In this document: positions 54,448 to 63,393 of the stretch, piece after piece
Layout of the letters: the number at the start of each line of letters is the position of its first letter
Numbering within the stretch: position 1 is the stretch's first letter
DNA from: Halomonas korlensis
Lineage (GTDB): Bacteria; Pseudomonadota; Gammaproteobacteria; Pseudomonadales; Halomonadaceae
Length of the DNA stretch: 64,000 nt
Assembly (NCBI RefSeq): GCF_900116705.1
Contig: NZ_FPBP01000004.1
Coordinates: 276,287 to 340,286 of the forward strand
Direction of reading: 5' to 3'
Notes under the pieces: model-generated
What the model saw: the letters and a program-made list of their open reading frames with translations, nothing else
The model's database searches: none
Told to the model about the DNA's origin: nothing
Program-made: the position numbers and the translations under genes

Positions 54448-55623
54448 TCAGCCCTTCAAGGCACCATCGAGACGGTCCAACGCCGCCTCGAGCTGGGTTG
54501 CCGTAGTGCCGAAGTTGAGGCGAGCGAAACCGGGACAGCCGAAATCCGCGCCGTCGGAGAGCGCCACGCCGGTACGCTCAAGCAACGCTTTGGCCGGCGA
54601 GCGCGCCCCTTCGAGCCCAACGGCCTCACGTAGGTCCAGCCAGGCCAGATAGGTCGATTCGGGGGCGTTCATGGCCGCGCCCGGCCAATGCGCCACCCGC
54701 GACACCAGCCGTTGGCGATGGCCTCGCAGTACCTCGAGCAAGGCCCGGCGCCACGGGTCCCCTTGGGCATAGGCGGCCTCCGCGGCGACCAACCCCAGCA
54801 CATTGGCGTCCGGCTGCAAACCCTTGGCCATGCGGGCAAAGCGGCGTCGCAGGCCGTCGTCGGGAATCACTGCGCAGGCTGTGGTCAACCCCGCCAGGTT
54901 GAAGGTCTTTGACGGCGCCCACAGGGTTAGGGTGCGCGCCGCTAGTTCGGGGAAAGCCGACGCCAGCGGTGTGTGGTGGGCGCCCTCGTCGAGCAGCAGG
55001 TCGCAATGCAGCTCATCCGAGATCACCAGCAGGTTATGGTGCTGGACCAGCGAGGCGAGGCCAGCAAGCTCCTCTCGCGACCAGACTCTGCCGGTGGGAT
55101 TGTGCGGCTGGCACCACAGCAACAGGCGGGTCTCGGGCGTGATCGCCGCCTCCAAAGCCTCGAGATCCAGCCGCCATGGGTCGCCGGGGCGATCAGGCGC
55201 ACGCATCGCCGCTTGTTGGGCAAGCCGCCCGGTCCGCTCGGCGACGCGCAGGAACGGCGGGTAGATGGGCGTCACGGTAAGCACGCCGTCGCCCGGCTCG
55301 GTCAACGCCAGACTCGCCAGATGCAGCGCCGGCACCACCCCTGGCAGCCAGAGCTGCCACTCGGGCTCGATGGTCCAATCGTAGTGTTCGACGCTCCAGT
55401 CGCAAAGCGTCTCGCGAAGCGAGTCGGGCACCCCGCCGTAACCGAAGACCCCGTGGTCGACCCTCGCCCTGAGGGCCTCGATCACTTCGGGGGGCGAGAC
55501 AAAATCCATGTCAGCGACCCACAGCGGCAGCACGTCATCGCCGTGACGATGCCATTTTTGTGAGGGCCAGCGCCCGCCGGAGGGGTGGCGGCGCTCCACA
55601 GGCGTGGCAAAATCGTAGTCCAT
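54448..55623 (-). CDS. PatB/MalY-type PLP aminotransferase (probable C-S beta-lyase)
   Basis: Fold-type I PLP enzyme, 391 residues, of the class I/II aminotransferase-like PatB/MalY branch, which often cleaves cystathionine or cysteine conjugates. Markers are FGYGGVPDSLRETL, WCQPHNPTGRVW, SDELHCDLL and the PLP lysine in APSKTFNLAGL. The ATG at 55623 avoids an extension with no family match. Substrate is not fixed by sequence. Confidence 0.9.
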   Translation of the reverse strand: MDYDFATPVERRHPSGGRWPSQKWHRHGDDVLPLWVADMDFVSPPEVIEALRARVDHGVFGYGGVPDSLRETLCDWSVEHYDWTIEPEWQLWLPGVVPALHLASLALTEPGDGVLTVTPIYPPFLRVAERTGRLAQQAAMRAPDRPGDPWRLDLEALEAAITPETRLLLWCQPHNPTGRVWSREELAGLASLVQHHNLLVISDELHCDLLLDEGAHHTPLASAFPELAARTLTLWAPSKTFNLAGLTTACAVIPDDGLRRRFARMAKGLQPDANVLGLVAAEAAYAQGDPWRRALLEVLRGHRQRLVSRVAHWPGAAMNAPESTYLAWLDLREAVGLEGARSPAKALLERTGVALSDGADFGCPGFARLNFGTTATQLEAALDRLDGALKG

Positions 55624-55653
55624 GCAAGCTCCCCGACTCAGGAAAGTTATCCG

Positions 55654-56100
55654 ATGAACGAGACCATGCCGCATGGCGGCTTCTATGCCAAGGTGCGCCG
55701 CGGCCTGCCGGGGTTGATCGGCCAATGGCGACGACTCGGCCAGGGCGACGAGGATCGCCTGGCGCTGCTGCTCGCCGAGACCGCTCGGGTGGCAAAGCTC
55801 GGCGAGCCCGAGGCCACCCCGGATGGCGAGACGCTGGTCGACTGGAGTGCCCCGGACGCCAGTGACATCATTCCGCTCTGGGCCGCCCGCACGGCTACCT
55901 TTCTACTCGTCCAGATGCCCGCCCGCCCGGTGCCGCATAACGACGACGAGGCCTGCGCCTGGGCCTACTGCTGGCTGCGCAATCGCGCGTTCGACGATTG
56001 TGCCGCCGCCGAACGTGCCCTGCCCGACCACCTGCGCGAGCCGCTGGCCGCGGCCCTCAAGGCCGCCTGGACGGATCGCCAAGGCCTGCGTCTGGTATAA
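55654..56100 (+). CDS. conserved hypothetical protein, 148 aa
   Basis: Not recognised. The sequence is cytosolic-looking and rich in Ala, Arg and Asp, with two conserved-looking patches: PGLIGQWRRLGQGDEDRLAL and CAWAYCWLRNRAFDDCAAAE, the latter with three Cys. It has no signal peptide or span. A strong AGGAAAG site precedes the ATG. Divergent from the PatB-like gene, and upstream of the thioesterase-ybaK genes on the same strand, so it may lead their operon. Confidence 0.75.
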   Translation: MNETMPHGGFYAKVRRGLPGLIGQWRRLGQGDEDRLALLLAETARVAKLGEPEATPDGETLVDWSAPDASDIIPLWAARTATFLLVQMPARPVPHNDDEACAWAYCWLRNRAFDDCAAAERALPDHLREPLAAALKAAWTDRQGLRLV

Positions 56101-56167
56101 CATCGTGATACGCGTCGGTCGGCACAACCCTTTTGCTGCCGGCATCTACTACAAGGAACCCGCACTG

Positions 56168-56575
56168 ATGTTTGTCCGCACTATCGAGCCCGCCTTTTAT
56201 GACACCGACGCGCTGGGCCACGTCAACAATACAAGGTTGCCCGCCTGGTTCGAGCTGGCGCGCAATGATCTCTTCCGGCTGTTTACGCCCGACCTCGACC
56301 CGCGCAAGTGGCGCCTGATCATGGCGCGAATGGAGGTCGATTACCGCGCCGAGCTGCAATATGGCCAGGAAATCGAGATCCGCACCTATCTCTCGCGCCT
56401 GGGCAACAGCTCCTTCACCGTCACCCAGGAAGCGCGGCAGGACGGTCAACTGACCAACCTCGGCCATACGGTGTTGGTGCATTTCGATCACGAGGCCAAG
56501 CGCGCCGTCCCGATCGAAGGCGATTTGCGCGACGCGCTTACGGCCCACCTGCAGCTCGCGCCAGAGGAGGCATGA
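56168..56575 (+). CDS. acyl-CoA thioesterase (hotdog fold, YbgC/FadM type)
   Basis: A 135-residue hotdog-fold thioesterase. The catalytic signature YDTDALGHVNNTRLPAWFE contains the key Asp (in DTDALGHVNN), as in 4-hydroxybenzoyl-CoA thioesterase-like enzymes. Likely hydrolyses fatty acyl-CoA; substrate range unknown. An in-frame upstream extension would run into the 55654 gene and is not supported. Its TGA overlaps the ybaK ATG (ATGA). Confidence 0.88.
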   Translation: MFVRTIEPAFYDTDALGHVNNTRLPAWFELARNDLFRLFTPDLDPRKWRLIMARMEVDYRAELQYGQEIEIRTYLSRLGNSSFTVTQEARQDGQLTNLGHTVLVHFDHEAKRAVPIEGDLRDALTAHLQLAPEEA

Positions 56576-57042
56576 CGCCTGCGGTCAAGGCGCTCGAGGC
56601 GGCCGGCATCCCTTTCTCGCTGGCAACCTACGATCACGACCCGCACACCCCGGCCTACGGCGAGGAAGCCGCGCGCCTGCTGGGGTTGTCGCTCGATGAA
56701 GTTTTCAAGACTCTGGTGGCCAGGCTCGATGATGACCGCCTGGTGGTCGCCGTCGTCCCCGTCTCCGCCCAGCTCGACCTCAAGGCCCTGGCGCGGGCCG
56801 CCGGCGCGCGCAAGGCCGCGATGGCCGAGCCGAATGAGGCCGAGCGCGCTACCGGCTATGTACTGGGCGGCATCAGCCCGCTGGGCCAGAAGAAGCGCTT
56901 GGCCAGCTTCCTCGATGCCAGCGCTGAGGCGCTGGCCGCCATCCACGTCAGCGGCGGACGCCGTGGCCTGGAAATACGTCTAGCGCCACACGACCTCATG
57001 CGCCTCACCGAGGCGCAGTTGGCCGAGTTGGCGCGCCGCTGA
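56572..57042 (+). CDS. ybaK: Cys-tRNA(Pro) deacylase YbaK
   Basis: Trans-editing enzyme that removes cysteine mischarged on tRNA-Pro. The 156-residue protein has the YbaK-fold segments YDHDPHTPAYGEEAARLLGL, VFKTLVAR, the conserved lysine region ARKAAMAEPNEAERATGYVLGG and the SPLGQKK loop. The start overlaps the thioesterase stop, so the pair should be coupled. In E. coli ybaK is a single gene near ushA; here the context differs. Confidence 0.93.
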   Translation: MTPAVKALEAAGIPFSLATYDHDPHTPAYGEEAARLLGLSLDEVFKTLVARLDDDRLVVAVVPVSAQLDLKALARAAGARKAAMAEPNEAERATGYVLGGISPLGQKKRLASFLDASAEALAAIHVSGGRRGLEIRLAPHDLMRLTEAQLAELARR

Positions 57043-57114
57043 GCCGAACGTAGATGACCGCTGTCTGAGCGTCATCTCCCGGCATCGCCGGGCCACTCAC
57101 CACAGGAGCCGGTC

Positions 57115-57441
57115 ATGGCCATTCGCTACGATCTCTGGCTGGACCCCGACAACATCGCTCGTCATCGCGCCGTGGAAGCCGACCTGATGCGCTACTTCAT
57201 GGAGCGCTTCGCCGACTATCCTCACATCCGCTTGTTTGGCGCCGATCCTTACGATTATGATGCGCCGTTCAATCGCCTCTATGACGTCCTGATGGCACGG
57301 GCGGGCGAGTATTGCGAGCGCGAATGGCGCTATGTCCCCAGCCCCGAGCAGCTCAATCGCGCGTTCTTTCTGGCTGTCAGCCAATCCAACAAGTTTGTAC
57401 GAGACTCCGACGATGGTGATCCGCACCGATCAGACCCCTGA
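57115..57441 (+). CDS. hypothetical protein, 108 aa
   Basis: Not recognised. It starts MAIRYDLWLDPDNIARHRAV after an AGGAG site and contains many acidic, aromatic and Arg residues (YDLWLDP, DPYDYDAPFNRLYDV, YCEREWRYVP), with one Cys. It is probably cytosolic. The end overlaps the DUF501 gene by 29 bases, so the two are probably expressed together. Confidence 0.7.
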   Translation: MAIRYDLWLDPDNIARHRAVEADLMRYFMERFADYPHIRLFGADPYDYDAPFNRLYDVLMARAGEYCEREWRYVPSPEQLNRAFFLAVSQSNKFVRDSDDGDPHRSDP

Positions 57442-57934
57442 CGAACGCCAACTGGCCATCATCGCCGCGCAGCTAGGCCGCTCGCCGCGCGGCATCGACG
57501 CTGTCTCGGCCACCGACAGCCAAGGCACGCCGCTGGTGTTGCGCATGGCCCCCATCGTCGATGGCAAGCCCTTCCCGACGCTCTACTGGCTGAGCTCGGA
57601 GCGCCTGAAGGTTGAAATCTCGCATATCGAGGCCGCCGGCATGATCAAGCAGCTCGAGACCCGCCTGCAGGAGGACGTCGATTTCCTCAGCGCCTATCAC
57701 GCCAGCCACCGCGACTATGTCGAGGCGCGCTGGCGGCAGATGAGCGCGGCACAGCAGGCCGACGTGCGACGGCTGGGTTACGAGACCGTGCTCAGGGAGC
57801 GTGGCATCGGCGGTATCGGCAACTGGGATCAGGTACGTTGCCTCCACACGCAATATGCCCACCACCTCTGTGGCAACAATGTCATCGGTCAATGGCTGGA
57901 TGCCGAATATGGCATCGCCGACTGCGTGTCGTGA
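57413..57934 (+). CDS. DUF501 family protein
   Basis: A 173-residue protein of the DUF501 family, which has no assigned function. Typical features are the N-terminal VSATDSQGTPLVLRMAPIVD, the middle PFPTLYWLSSERLKVEISHI, and a C-terminal Cys/His-rich patch RCLHTQYAHHLCGNNVIGQW. That patch could bind metal. It overlaps the 57115 gene. The ATG 57413 lacks a strong ribosome binding site, consistent with coupling to the upstream gene. Confidence 0.82.
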   Translation: MVIRTDQTPDERQLAIIAAQLGRSPRGIDAVSATDSQGTPLVLRMAPIVDGKPFPTLYWLSSERLKVEISHIEAAGMIKQLETRLQEDVDFLSAYHASHRDYVEARWRQMSAAQQADVRRLGYETVLRERGIGGIGNWDQVRCLHTQYAHHLCGNNVIGQWLDAEYGIADCVS

Positions 57935-57991
57935 AAGCCCCGCTGCCCTGCCTTGGCTGCTAGGATAGGACACCTTGCCAAGGAGGAGAGC

Positions 57992-58546
57992 ATGTCGAGA
58001 TTCTGCGTCTATCTGGGCTCACGCGACGGTCGTGATTCGTACTTCGCCGAGGCCGCTCGGCGGCTGGGCACCGAACTCGCCCGTCGCGGCCATGGCCTGG
58101 TCTACGGGGGGGCTCGCGTCGGCCTGATGGGCACGCTGGCCGATGCCGTCATGGCGGGAGGTGGCGAGGCGATCGGCGTCATGCCCGATCATCTCGTCGA
58201 ACGCGAACAGGCGCACAGAGCGCTCACCGAGTTGATCCGGGTGCGCAACATGCACGAACGCAAGGCGCGCATGGCGGCGCATGCCGATGCGTTCATCATG
58301 TTGCCGGGGGGAATCGGCACCCTCGAGGAGTTTTTCGAGACCTGGACCTGGCATTACCTGGGCCTGCACGACAAGCCCATCGGCGTGCTCGATACCGAGG
58401 GTTTCTATGCCCCATTGCTGGCCTTTCTCGACAATACCGTGGAGCACGGTTTTCTCAACGGCCGTACGCGCGCCGAGTTGATCGATGCCTGCGAGCCAGC
58501 GTCATTGCTGGACGCGCTCGAGGCCCGACTATCGGCTCGTGACTAA
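57992..58546 (+). CDS. LOG family protein (cytokinin riboside phosphoribohydrolase-like)
   Basis: A 184-residue lysine-decarboxylase-like (LOG) protein. The family motif PGGIGTLEEFFETWTW and the ribose-binding YGGARVGLMGTLAD are present. Bacterial LOGs hydrolyse nucleotide 5'-monophosphates to base and ribose 5-phosphate; the physiological substrate is unclear. An AGGAGGAG ribosome binding site precedes the ATG at 57992. Converges on the exonuclease gene. Confidence 0.92.
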   Translation: MSRFCVYLGSRDGRDSYFAEAARRLGTELARRGHGLVYGGARVGLMGTLADAVMAGGGEAIGVMPDHLVEREQAHRALTELIRVRNMHERKARMAAHADAFIMLPGGIGTLEEFFETWTWHYLGLHDKPIGVLDTEGFYAPLLAFLDNTVEHGFLNGRTRAELIDACEPASLLDALEARLSARD

Positions 58547-58568
58547 GACGAAGCATGGCGGAAGTGAA

Positions 58569-59069
58569 TCAATTGGCGCGGGTCAGCTCACGGGTACGCT
58601 GAAAGGTAAGCTGTAACAGTCGGGCATCGTCGCCGGCTCGATGGCGATGGATGCCGCGCTCGAGGATCATCGCCTCCTTGATGGTGCTCCACAGTGCTTG
58701 CTGGTCTTCGCTCAGGAGCTTGCGCAGCGCCTCGAGCCGAAACGATGGCAGCATGCCGGCATGATGAAACAGCAGCGATAGCCAGGTGTTGTCATAGCCC
58801 CAGCTATCGCTGTAGGCAATGCCGATCTCACCGAGTTCGTCGTTTAGCCAGCGGGCGACCTGGCGCACCGGAAAGCCTTCCCTGACCAGCCGATCGCGGC
58901 TGATGCCGTGCAGCAACTCGGCCTTGGGATCCCAGTGGGTCCATTCCTCGAGCGGCTGCACGAGAAAGGCGCAAATACTGCCATCGGGCCTTGCCAGGCC
59001 GACTTCGATGGGGTAGCTGCCACGCCCAAACCCGGACGCCTCGATATCGAGCAGTGTCGGTAGCGTCAC
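58569..59069 (-). CDS. 3'-5' exonuclease-like protein (DEDDh fold)
   Basis: A 166-residue protein with a DEDDh exonuclease core: LDIEASGFG (first Asp and Glu), SDSWGYDNTWLS (second Asp region) and HRHRAGDDARLL with HxAxxD. It resembles the short DnaQ/ExoX-like RNase T branch. Nuclease specificity is unknown. The start is GTG 59069 with a weak upstream site. The stop converges on the LOG gene. Confidence 0.82.
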   Translation of the reverse strand: MTLPTLLDIEASGFGRGSYPIEVGLARPDGSICAFLVQPLEEWTHWDPKAELLHGISRDRLVREGFPVRQVARWLNDELGEIGIAYSDSWGYDNTWLSLLFHHAGMLPSFRLEALRKLLSEDQQALWSTIKEAMILERGIHRHRAGDDARLLQLTFQRTRELTRAN

Positions 59070-59145
59070 GGAAAGGCGAATCCTCGGGATGGATGGCGGG
59101 TCGATGGCGAACCCGCCTCAGCGTGTCGGCCGGCTGCCCCGGCCG

Positions 59146-59661
59146 CTAGTGTCGCGTTTCCACCTGACCGCTGTCCAGCGGATCGGTCAGGCCGGCATGG
59201 GTGTCGGACAGGTGCTGCCAATGCTCGCCACGCATGGCATCGGTTGGCAACCCGAGTTCGCCTTGTCGGTACGCTACTGCCAGACGCGCGGCGGCCAGAG
59301 GATGGCCGGCTTCCCCGGCACGGGCGTACCAGGTAACCGCATGGTCATCACGCTGCGGATAAAGCGCACAGCCGTGTTCGTAGATCTGTCCGGCCTGGTA
59401 CTGGGCGCGGGGGTTTCCAGCGTGTGCCGCTTCGAGCACGTAGCGAGCGCCGCGCGCCTTGTCCTGGGCGCTGACGCCACGATGAAAGAGCATATGCCCG
59501 TAGATCGACAGCGCCGCCGGATGGCCAGCATCGGCGCAGCGCTGGAACAGGTGCATGGTCAATCTCTGGGTGCGCGGCGAACGAGGAAGCCAGCGGGTAT
59601 GAAATAGCTGTTCCGCCAGACGGTACTCGAGCCGGGTGAACAGTGAGGATGCCTCGGACAT
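59146..59661 (-). CDS. Sel1-repeat protein
   Basis: A 171-residue protein with at least three Sel1-type repeats: CADAGHPAALSIYGHMLF, AAHAGNPRAQYQAGQIYEHG and AGEAGHPLAAARLAVAYRQG. These form alpha-alpha hairpins used for protein interaction. No signal peptide is seen, so it is probably cytosolic. Ligands are unknown. An extended start at 59709 is unsupported. The gene is 76 bases downstream of the exonuclease start. Confidence 0.82.
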   Translation of the reverse strand: MSEASSLFTRLEYRLAEQLFHTRWLPRSPRTQRLTMHLFQRCADAGHPAALSIYGHMLFHRGVSAQDKARGARYVLEAAHAGNPRAQYQAGQIYEHGCALYPQRDDHAVTWYARAGEAGHPLAAARLAVAYRQGELGLPTDAMRGEHWQHLSDTHAGLTDPLDSGQVETRH

Positions 59662-59885
59662 GGCAAGCAACCCTGATCCTGTATTACCGGATATGACGGC
59701 ACACACCACCCTGTGAGTGCTTTATCCGCATGCGATAGAACTGCCCTGTCGGCCTCCGCCGGGGCAACGGGTCGCAAGCATACGCCCGCCCAGACACCGA
59801 CTCAACCCCCGTATTTGCCGCCCTGGTCGTCCTGCCGCTACCATGCCGACTTCCACTCCAGCGAGCCTTCAAGAGGAAGTGACGA
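59662..59885. other. 224-base divergent gap Sel1 / tas
   Basis: Only noncoding sequence was seen between the divergent Sel1 and Tas genes. It should hold both promoters; none could be assigned. Confidence 0.4.
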
Positions 59886-60917
59886 ATGCAGATGCGACCG
59901 CTTGGCAATACCGGCATCGAGGTCAGCCGCCTGTGCCTCGGCACCATGACCTACGGCGAGCAGAACAGCGAAGCTCAGGCCCATGAACAGCTCGACCGTG
60001 CCGTCGCCTTCGGCATCAACTTCATTGACACCGCCGAGATGTATCCCGTCCCACCCAAGGGCGAGACCCAGGGTCGAACGGAAGCCTATATCGGCAGCTG
60101 GCTGACGCGTCGCGGCCGCCGCGATGATCTCATCATCGCTACCAAGGCGGCAGGCCCGGGGCTCGACCATATTCGTGGCGGCCCTCGCCTAACCCGTGAG
60201 CATCTTCATCAGGCCATCGACGCCAGCCTCGCTCGCCTACAGACCGATCATGTCGATCTCTACCAGCTTCATTGGCCGGATCGCCGCACCAACTTCTTCG
60301 GCAAGCTCGGCTACGTTCACGACGATCAGGAAGACACCACCGCGCTCGAGGAAACGCTGTCGGCACTCAAGGAACTGGTCGACGCGGGCAAGGTGCGTGC
60401 CATCGGGCTTTCCAATGACACGCCCTGGGGCGTGATGCGCGCCTTGCATCTTGCTGAAACCCTGGGGCTGCCGAGGGTGGCATCGGTTCAGAACCCTTAT
60501 AACTTGCTCAACCGCAGCTTCGAGGTCGGCCTGGCTGAAATCGCCCATCGCGAGAACGTCGGGCTGCTGGCTTACTCGCCGCTGGCCTTCGGCATGCTCT
60601 CCGGCAAGTACCTGGAGGGCGCCCGCCCCCCCGGCGCCCGGTTGACTCTCTTCGAGCGCTTCCAGCGCTACACCAACCCGCTAGCCGAACAGGCGACCCG
60701 CGACTACGTGACGATCGCGCGTGAGCACGGGCTCGACCCGGCGCAAATGGCGCTGGCCTACGTCAATTCGCGCAGTTTTCTGACCAGTAACATTATCGGC
60801 GCCACCTCCATGGCGCAGTTGGAAGATAACCTTGCCAGTGAGTCGCTCACGCTCAACCAGCCGGTGCTGGAGGCCATCGAAGCCGTTCACCAGCGTATTC
60901 CCAATCCCGCTCCCTGA
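59886..60917 (+). CDS. tas: NADP(H)-dependent aldo-keto reductase, Tas type
   Basis: A 343-residue TIM-barrel reductase. The catalytic tetrad is visible: Asp in FIDTAEMYP, Tyr in the same segment (MYP), Lys in IIATKAAGP and His in YQLHWPDRR. It begins MQMRPLGNTGIEVSRLCLGT. The QGRTEAYIGSWL and NYLL-like NPYNLLNRSFE blocks match the E. coli Tas protein. The ATG has AGGAAG six bases upstream. A hairpin terminator follows. Confidence 0.9.
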   Translation: MQMRPLGNTGIEVSRLCLGTMTYGEQNSEAQAHEQLDRAVAFGINFIDTAEMYPVPPKGETQGRTEAYIGSWLTRRGRRDDLIIATKAAGPGLDHIRGGPRLTREHLHQAIDASLARLQTDHVDLYQLHWPDRRTNFFGKLGYVHDDQEDTTALEETLSALKELVDAGKVRAIGLSNDTPWGVMRALHLAETLGLPRVASVQNPYNLLNRSFEVGLAEIAHRENVGLLAYSPLAFGMLSGKYLEGARPPGARLTLFERFQRYTNPLAEQATRDYVTIAREHGLDPAQMALAYVNSRSFLTSNIIGATSMAQLEDNLASESLTLNQPVLEAIEAVHQRIPNPAP

Positions 60918-60929
60918 CAGCGTAAGCGG

Positions 60930-60958
60930 CCACGGGCTATCAAGCCGATAGCCCGTGG
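60930..60958 (+). terminator. hairpin after tas
   Basis: A 12-bp perfect stem CCACGGGCTATC / GATAGCCCGTGG with a 5-base loop, 12 bases past the tas stop. No T run follows, so it may slow rather than fully terminate, before the TATAAT box of yaaA (60975-60980). Confidence 0.65.
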
Positions 60959-61011
60959 CGGGTGAGCATCTTGGTATAATCGATCCCCTATTTCTCTTAC
61001 AGGAGCGCCGC

Positions 61012-61791
61012 ATGCTGAGCGTGATCTCGCCCGCCAAGAAGCTCGACTTCGAGACGCCGGCCACCCTGGCCCTGCACACCCAACCCGACCATCTCGACCG
61101 AAGCCGCGAACTGATCGAGATCCTGCGTGGCTATTCTCCGCAGCGACTCAGCGAACTGATGGGCATCAGCGACAAGCTGGCCGGCCTCAATGCGGCGCGC
61201 TATGCCGAGTGGCATACTCCTTTCACCCCCGACAACGCCAAGCCTGCCGCCCAGGCCTTCCGGGGCGATGTCTATGTCGGACTCGAAGCCGAGACCTTCA
61301 GTGACACCGAGAACGCCTTCGCTCAGGAGCATCTGCGTATTCTTTCCGGGCTCTATGGCTTGCTGCGGCCGCTGGATCTGATCCAGCCCTACCGCCTGGA
61401 GATGGGTACCCGTCTTGAAACTCCCGCCGGTCGTGACCTCTACGCCTTCTGGCGGGAGACCCTCACCGCCGAGCTCGACAAGGCGATCGCGGCAAGCGGT
61501 AGCCGCGTGCTCGTCAATCTTGCCTCCCACGAGTATTTCAAGGCGATCGATGCTCAGGCGCTCGAGGCCAGAGTCATCACGCCGGTCTTCAAGGACGAGA
61601 AGAACGGCAAGCTCAAGATCATCAGCTTCTATGCCAAGAAAGCCCGAGGCCTGATGGCGGCCTGGACGATCCGGCAAGGCGTGAATGACTCCGAAGCCCT
61701 GAAGGATTTCGATGTGGCCGGCTACCGCTTTAATGCAGCGTTATCGGACGCTGGCACCTTGGTCTTCACTCGGGCGGAAGCCGCCAAATGA
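61012..61791 (+). CDS. yaaA: peroxide stress protein YaaA
   Basis: DUF328 protein limiting free iron during hydrogen peroxide stress in E. coli, with a DNA-binding fold. The 259 residues start [16 protein letters not shown] and include [30 protein letters not shown] and the family's [20 protein letters not shown]. An AGGAG site precedes the ATG; a TATAAT lies 32 bases upstream. In E. coli the gene is OxyR-regulated; no OxyR site was identified here. Confidence 0.95.
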   Translation: MLSVISPAKKLDFETPATLALHTQPDHLDRSRELIEILRGYSPQRLSELMGISDKLAGLNAARYAEWHTPFTPDNAKPAAQAFRGDVYVGLEAETFSDTENAFAQEHLRILSGLYGLLRPLDLIQPYRLEMGTRLETPAGRDLYAFWRETLTAELDKAIAASGSRVLVNLASHEYFKAIDAQALEARVITPVFKDEKNGKLKIISFYAKKARGLMAAWTIRQGVNDSEALKDFDVAGYRFNAALSDAGTLVFTRAEAAK

Positions 61792-61812
61792 CAGCTTGCC
61801 AAGGCGCAAGGC

Positions 61813-62385
61813 TCAGAAGATCAGCGTTCGGCCGGCACGTGGCCTGAGAAAGCGACGATGGGCCTGCTTGAAACGCGCATTGTCGCAACGATGCAGCCAC
61901 TCATATGCCACCATGTCGGCGCTCACCGGGACTGCCCCGGCCTGCACCATACGCTCCTTGGCCAGGACGGCTTCAGCGGCACGCCGACTGGCCGTGGCCT
62001 CGACCAGCCAGTAGACTTCGTAACCCGCTTCCAGCAGGCCTAGCCCCGTCTGCATGACACAGATATGCGCTTCTGTACCACACAGTACGATCTGACGTTT
62101 CCCGCTCTCGGCCAAGGCGCTGGCGAAGGCCGGCTCGGCGTGAGCATCGAAGTGTACTTTTTGCCATAACCGGCATCCGGGCAGAGCCTCTAGCAGATGC
62201 GGCTCGCTCCCTCCCAGGCCTTCAGGGTACTGCTCGGTGATCCATACGGGCACCTCGAGCTCGCCGGCCAGGCCGCCCAGCCAGGCGGCTTCAGTTGTGG
62301 CCTGCTCGCCATGCTCAATCACTCGCATCAGGCCCGCTTGCATGTCGACTATCAGCAGCAGGCTCCGTTCTAGCATCAGGCGCAT
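61813..62385 (-). CDS. isochorismatase-like cysteine hydrolase
   Basis: A 190-residue cysteine hydrolase. The triad is seen as Asp in LLIVDMQAG, Lys in LWQKVHFDA and Cys in HICVMQTGL. Members act as nicotinamidases, isochorismatases or amidohydrolases; the local VLCGTEAHICV segment is typical of the smaller generic group (YcaC-like). Converges with yaaA and ends 22 bases from it. Confidence 0.88.
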   Translation of the reverse strand: MRLMLERSLLLIVDMQAGLMRVIEHGEQATTEAAWLGGLAGELEVPVWITEQYPEGLGGSEPHLLEALPGCRLWQKVHFDAHAEPAFASALAESGKRQIVLCGTEAHICVMQTGLGLLEAGYEVYWLVEATASRRAAEAVLAKERMVQAGAVPVSADMVAYEWLHRCDNARFKQAHRRFLRPRAGRTLIF

Positions 62386-62486
62386 CACAGCCCCTTGTAT
62401 TTATCTCGTGGACAACCGGCATTGTCGCTAGAATAGTGGCCTTAGAGCGTTACTCATACAATAGCTTCTCCAGGGGAGATCACGCG

Positions 62487-63284
62487 ATGCGTCACCTTTT
62501 TGTCATGCTGATCGTTGGTTTGCTGGGCTTTGGCCTGGCCGTTGACGACGCCGAGGCACGCCGCTTTGGGGGCGGCAAGAGCTTCGGGACTCAGTCGCGC
62601 TCGGCCGAACAGCCTGCCAACCAGGCAGCGGTCAACCGCAATGCCCAGACACGTCCCGCGGGCACCTCACGGATGGGCGGTATGCTCGGTGGCATGCTGG
62701 CAGGCGGGCTTATCGCGGCCCTCTTCTTCGGCGGCGCCTTCGATGAACTGCGTCTGATGGATATCCTGCTGGTCGCCGGTATCGCTTTTCTGCTTTTCCG
62801 GCTGCTGGCCCGCCGCTCTGCGGTCGCGGCAGGGTCGGCGTCGACCGGTCAACCGAAAACCTTTCAGGCTGACACCTCCGGGATAACGTCAGGCGCCGCC
62901 TTTGCGACCGAACCCGACTGGTTCGATCGTGAACGCTTCCTGAGCGGCGCCAAGGAGCATTTCATGACCCTGCAGCGAGCCTGGGACAACCATGATCTCA
63001 GTGGTATTCAGGAATACGTCACCCCTGAACTCTACAACCTGCTGCGCGAGGAAAGGGCCAGCCAGCCCGCCAATAATCGCACCGAGATAGTCCGCCTCTT
63101 CGCCGAGCTAGGTGACGTACGCGAGGTCGCTCAGCAAGCCGAGGCGACGGTCATCTTTCATGGCATCCTCAATGAGAACGACGAGGAAAACGAGTTCAAT
63201 GAAACCTGGCATCTGATTCGCGAGCTACGCGACGGCGCGCCTTGGTATGTTCAAGGCATCGAACAGAACTCGCCTAGCGCCTAG
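62487..63284 (+). CDS. Tim44-like domain membrane protein
   Basis: A 265-residue protein with a signal-like first segment (LFVMLIVGLLGFGLAV), an RRFGGGKSFG motif typical of this family, two closely spaced membrane spans (GGMLGGMLAGGLIAALFFGG and MDILLVAGIAFLLFRLL) and a C-terminal Tim44-like domain (about 150-260). The Tim44 fold suggests protein or lipid binding at the inner membrane; no role is proven. An SD-like GGGGAGA precedes the ATG. Confidence 0.88.
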   Translation: MRHLFVMLIVGLLGFGLAVDDAEARRFGGGKSFGTQSRSAEQPANQAAVNRNAQTRPAGTSRMGGMLGGMLAGGLIAALFFGGAFDELRLMDILLVAGIAFLLFRLLARRSAVAAGSASTGQPKTFQADTSGITSGAAFATEPDWFDRERFLSGAKEHFMTLQRAWDNHDLSGIQEYVTPELYNLLREERASQPANNRTEIVRLFAELGDVREVAQQAEATVIFHGILNENDEENEFNETWHLIRELRDGAPWYVQGIEQNSPSA

Positions 63285-63326
63285 TCCTATTCGGGCTGAT
63301 TCTGCAGGGAATGCAGCATCCAGAGA

Positions 63327-63367
63327 CAGCGAGGCCCGGAGCAGTCTGCCCGGGCCTCGCTGGTTTT
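63327..63367 (+). terminator. terminator of the Tim44-like gene
   Basis: A 13-bp perfect stem CAGCGAGGCCCGG / CCGGGCCTCGCTG with a 10-base loop followed by GTTTT. Confidence 0.85.
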
Positions 63368-63393
63368 GGGGCCACGCCTAAGATGATACGCGA

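Noticed and set aside
59089..59607. 172-codon rightward frame opposite the Sel1 gene
   Set aside because: Antisense shadow of the Sel1 repeats; product lacks conserved segments.
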